Below are positions 62,491-64,000 of a stretch of DNA of 64,000 nt, piece by piece (within the stretch, counting starts at the first letter, position 1; each line of letters starts with the position of its first letter). The notes beneath the pieces are model-generated. The model was not told where the DNA came from. It did no database searches and saw only the letters and a list, made by a program, of their open reading frames with translations. The stretch is taken from contig NZ_JACXWX010000001.1 in assembly GCF_014764505.1 (NCBI RefSeq), positions 186,001 to 250,000 of the forward strand, in the 5' to 3' direction. The DNA is from Phormidium tenue FACHB-886 (lineage in GTDB: Bacteria > Cyanobacteriota > Cyanobacteriia > Elainellales > Elainellaceae). A program made the translations under genes and the position numbers.

Positions 62491-63082
62491 GGTGTGCAAT
62501 CGGCAGATCTAAATCGAACTTTCACACTACAGGCAGAAAAATCGTTAAAGAAAGGAATAAAAGTTGCGGATTGTTGAAATGGCTTTGCTCAGTTAAGACT
62601 AAGCTCCTCCAAAAATTCTGTGCAGCCTTTAAACCAAAGGGAACGACAGCAGTTTTCACTTGAGTAGACTACAAGTTATTTTTTGAGAATCACATCAAGG
62701 TGGCTTTCAAAAAATAATCTGGTTTTGTTTCAGCGCAAGCGCTACATAAGGGGAATGACTTCAAATGGAGTAATTTTGCTCCTGCCGATAGCCTTTGCAC
62801 CTGAACTCCGGAAATTCGAGCCAAGCAGTGGTTCCTGACTAGCAACATGGCGCTCCGCGCTCAAATGAAGCGTAGTTATTGTTGTGTGCCGCGCTCCCCA
62901 GGGCACACAACAAAAAACCAGTACCTTACGCGATTGGGAATCGCTATAGTAATGCCCCGCTACTGGCTTGCACTAACTTGCCAGGGGAGTAAAGCGGGCA
63001 CCTTGACCCTGCTTCGTCAGAGCGTTACATTCCTTTCATATCTCCTGATTTGATCTCTATTTGAGCCAGGACTTACTCGCTC
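62491..63082. other. Intergenic region upstream of mgtE leader
   Basis: About 590 bp with no convincing gene. It has a 12-bp hairpin TTGTTGTGTGCC (62879-62890) with 62902-62913, and the small inverted repeat GCGATTGGGAATCGC near 62931. The frame at 62847-63053 overlaps that hairpin and is rejected. Confidence 0.55.
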
Positions 63083-63577
63083 ATGTCTCATTCCGTCAAC
63101 CCTACACCCCTCCTTCACCCCTGGGATGTCGGACAAGCCGTTGCAGAACTGCAGGAATTGCTCTGCGCTCATGGCTTTAGCCGCGTCCGGGTAGACGGCG
63201 ACTTTGGCTCGAAGACGGAAACTGCCGTTAAGCTTTTCCAAAAGCAGCACGGCTTGAGAATCGATGGCATTGTGGGGGTTGAGACTTGGGTAGCCCTGAG
63301 GGCAACCGTGCAGCCAGGGACCCGGAATCTGCGATTTGGGCGATCGGGTGCAGATGTCATGGAACTGCAAGGGCTGCTCCAGATTAATGGATTTGATGTA
63401 AAACGAGATGGATATTTTGGATCGAAAACAAGGGCAGCAGTAATTAGCTTCCAGCAACGGCACCAGCTACAGCCAGATGGCTTGGTTAGCTCTGTGATTT
63501 GGACACTGCTACGAGGGCACAGATCCCCCTACGCTCCACCGCTGCGCCCCAAACCTACCAAGAAAAAGTTTAGTTGA
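63083..63577 (+). CDS. Protein with two peptidoglycan-binding domains
   Basis: A 164-residue protein made of two PG_binding_1 domains: VAELQELLCAHGFSRVRVDG with FGSKTETAVKLFQKQHGLRI, and VMELQGLLQINGFDVKRDGY with FGSKTRAAVISFQQRHQLQP. No signal peptide is visible at the start, so secretion by another route or a cytoplasmic role is possible. Such modules usually target cell-wall enzymes, but no catalytic domain is present. It is followed by a strong hairpin. Confidence 0.85.
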   Translation: MSHSVNPTPLLHPWDVGQAVAELQELLCAHGFSRVRVDGDFGSKTETAVKLFQKQHGLRIDGIVGVETWVALRATVQPGTRNLRFGRSGADVMELQGLLQINGFDVKRDGYFGSKTRAAVISFQQRHQLQPDGLVSSVIWTLLRGHRSPYAPPLRPKPTKKKFS

Positions 63578-63593
63578 CTGCTTTAAAGCCTAA

Positions 63594-63646
63594 AACCTTT
63601 GCGTGGGGGTGGCACAGCGCTGCTGCGTCACCCCCACGCAAAGGTT
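63594..63646. repeat. 18-bp hairpin after the PG-binding gene
   Basis: AACCTTTGCGTGGGGGTG (63594-63611) with its exact complement (63629-63646); the 17-nt loop has a smaller repeat (AGCGCTGCT). No T-run follows. Confidence 0.75.
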
Positions 63647-63699
63647 CTGGTTCTCGAACACTCTCATACGGCAGCTTGCAGTTTGAGAAGCCGCTGTGT

Positions 63700-64000
63700 T
63701 CAGCTCATAGCTAGCATCCGTTGAATGGGTTGTAAGGCGGCTTGGCGGGTGTGTTCAGGAAGAGTGATTTCTGGCGATCGCGTTTTCATTGCCTCATACA
63801 GCTTCTCTAGCGTGTTCAGCCGCATGTGGGGGCACTCATTGCAGGCGCATTGGTTGAGCGGTGGTGCAGGAATAAAGGTTTTCTGCGGCTGTTGCTTTTG
63901 CATCTGGTGAATAATACCAGGCTCGGTAGCAACAATGAACGTGGAACTATCGCTTCTGTGGCAGTAGTCCAACAGCGCAGTTGTGGAGCCGATATAGCGG
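63700..64000 (-). CDS. nadA: Quinolinate synthase NadA, C-terminal part
   Basis: The 3' third of NadA; the frame is open to the right edge, so the true start is outside. NadA joins iminoaspartate and dihydroxyacetone phosphate to quinolinate, a [4Fe-4S]-dependent step of NAD synthesis. Visible are [30 protein letters not shown] and the cluster motif [18 protein letters not shown], with two of the three usual iron-sulfur cysteines expected here. It reads toward the PG-binding gene, convergent with it. Confidence 0.9.
   Translation of the reverse strand, partial: RYIGSTTALLDYCHRSDSSTFIVATEPGIIHQMQKQQPQKTFIPAPPLNQCACNECPHMRLNTLEKLYEAMKTRSPEITLPEHTRQAALQPIQRMLAMS

Overview
This 64 kb window is chromosomal DNA from a cyanobacterium, probably freshwater and filamentous. 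The evidence is two photosystem II genes (psbK and a CyanoQ/psbQ lipoprotein), a CPP1-like J-domain membrane protein, a Gap2-type GAPDH, a PatD-family protein, an HpsJ-like protein, a type IV pilin pair and many GCGATCGC (HIP1-type) octamers spread over both strands. I see no insertion sequence, prophage, CRISPR array, rRNA or tRNA. The gene content is mostly housekeeping with a cell-surface and signalling flavour.

Layout. 1-5 kb: start of a probable murB, murC, nadD, gap2 and an OmpR-type response regulator. 5-12 kb: CPP1-like protein, SbcC exonuclease subunit, an M23 peptidase and PatD. 12-19 kb: a candidate small-RNA locus, the bifunctional (p)ppGpp enzyme, HpsJ-like protein, a glycoside-hydrolase-like secreted protein, a phosphoglycosyl transferase and a DUF2267 protein. 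19-25 kb: psbQ, an FAD oxidoreductase, a membrane methyltransferase, fumC and several DUF proteins. 25-32 kb: threonine-aldolase-type PLP enzyme, L,D-transpeptidase, secreted FAD protein and a large membrane-anchored repeat protein. 32-40 kb: diguanylate cyclase, psbK (46 codons with stop), a pair of M16 peptidases (one catalytic, one not) and a methyltransferase. 40-44 kb: two tandem, almost identical pilA genes followed by a SPINDLY/OGT-type glycosyltransferase, then a double-SH3 lipoprotein. 44-51 kb: group 2 sigma factor, HerA-like ATPase, an acidic protein and citramalate synthase. 51-56 kb: ABC-2 permease, SDR and DrrA-like ATPase, spread out by hairpin-rich and gene-poor DNA, then a duplicated LTXXQ protein. 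56-64 kb: YcxB-like protein, aspartoacylase, peptide-binding lipoprotein, a cysteine-less rhodanese, MgtE with a structured leader, a double peptidoglycan-binding protein and the 3' end of nadA.

Genes likely to work together include the M16 pair, the pilins with the adjacent glycosyltransferase, and the two parts of the DrrAB-like exporter. The non-coding signals most worth testing are: (i) a promoter-palindrome-terminator unit of about 80 nt upstream of rel (12005-12116), (ii) the roughly 170-nt mgtE leader with a CCUCCU anti-Shine-Dalgarno element, (iii) many very long perfect hairpins downstream of genes, several without a U-tract, and (iv) a foldable repeat at 23560-23641 with a half copy at 55804-55840. 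All assignments rest on reading motifs by eye; no database search was run.
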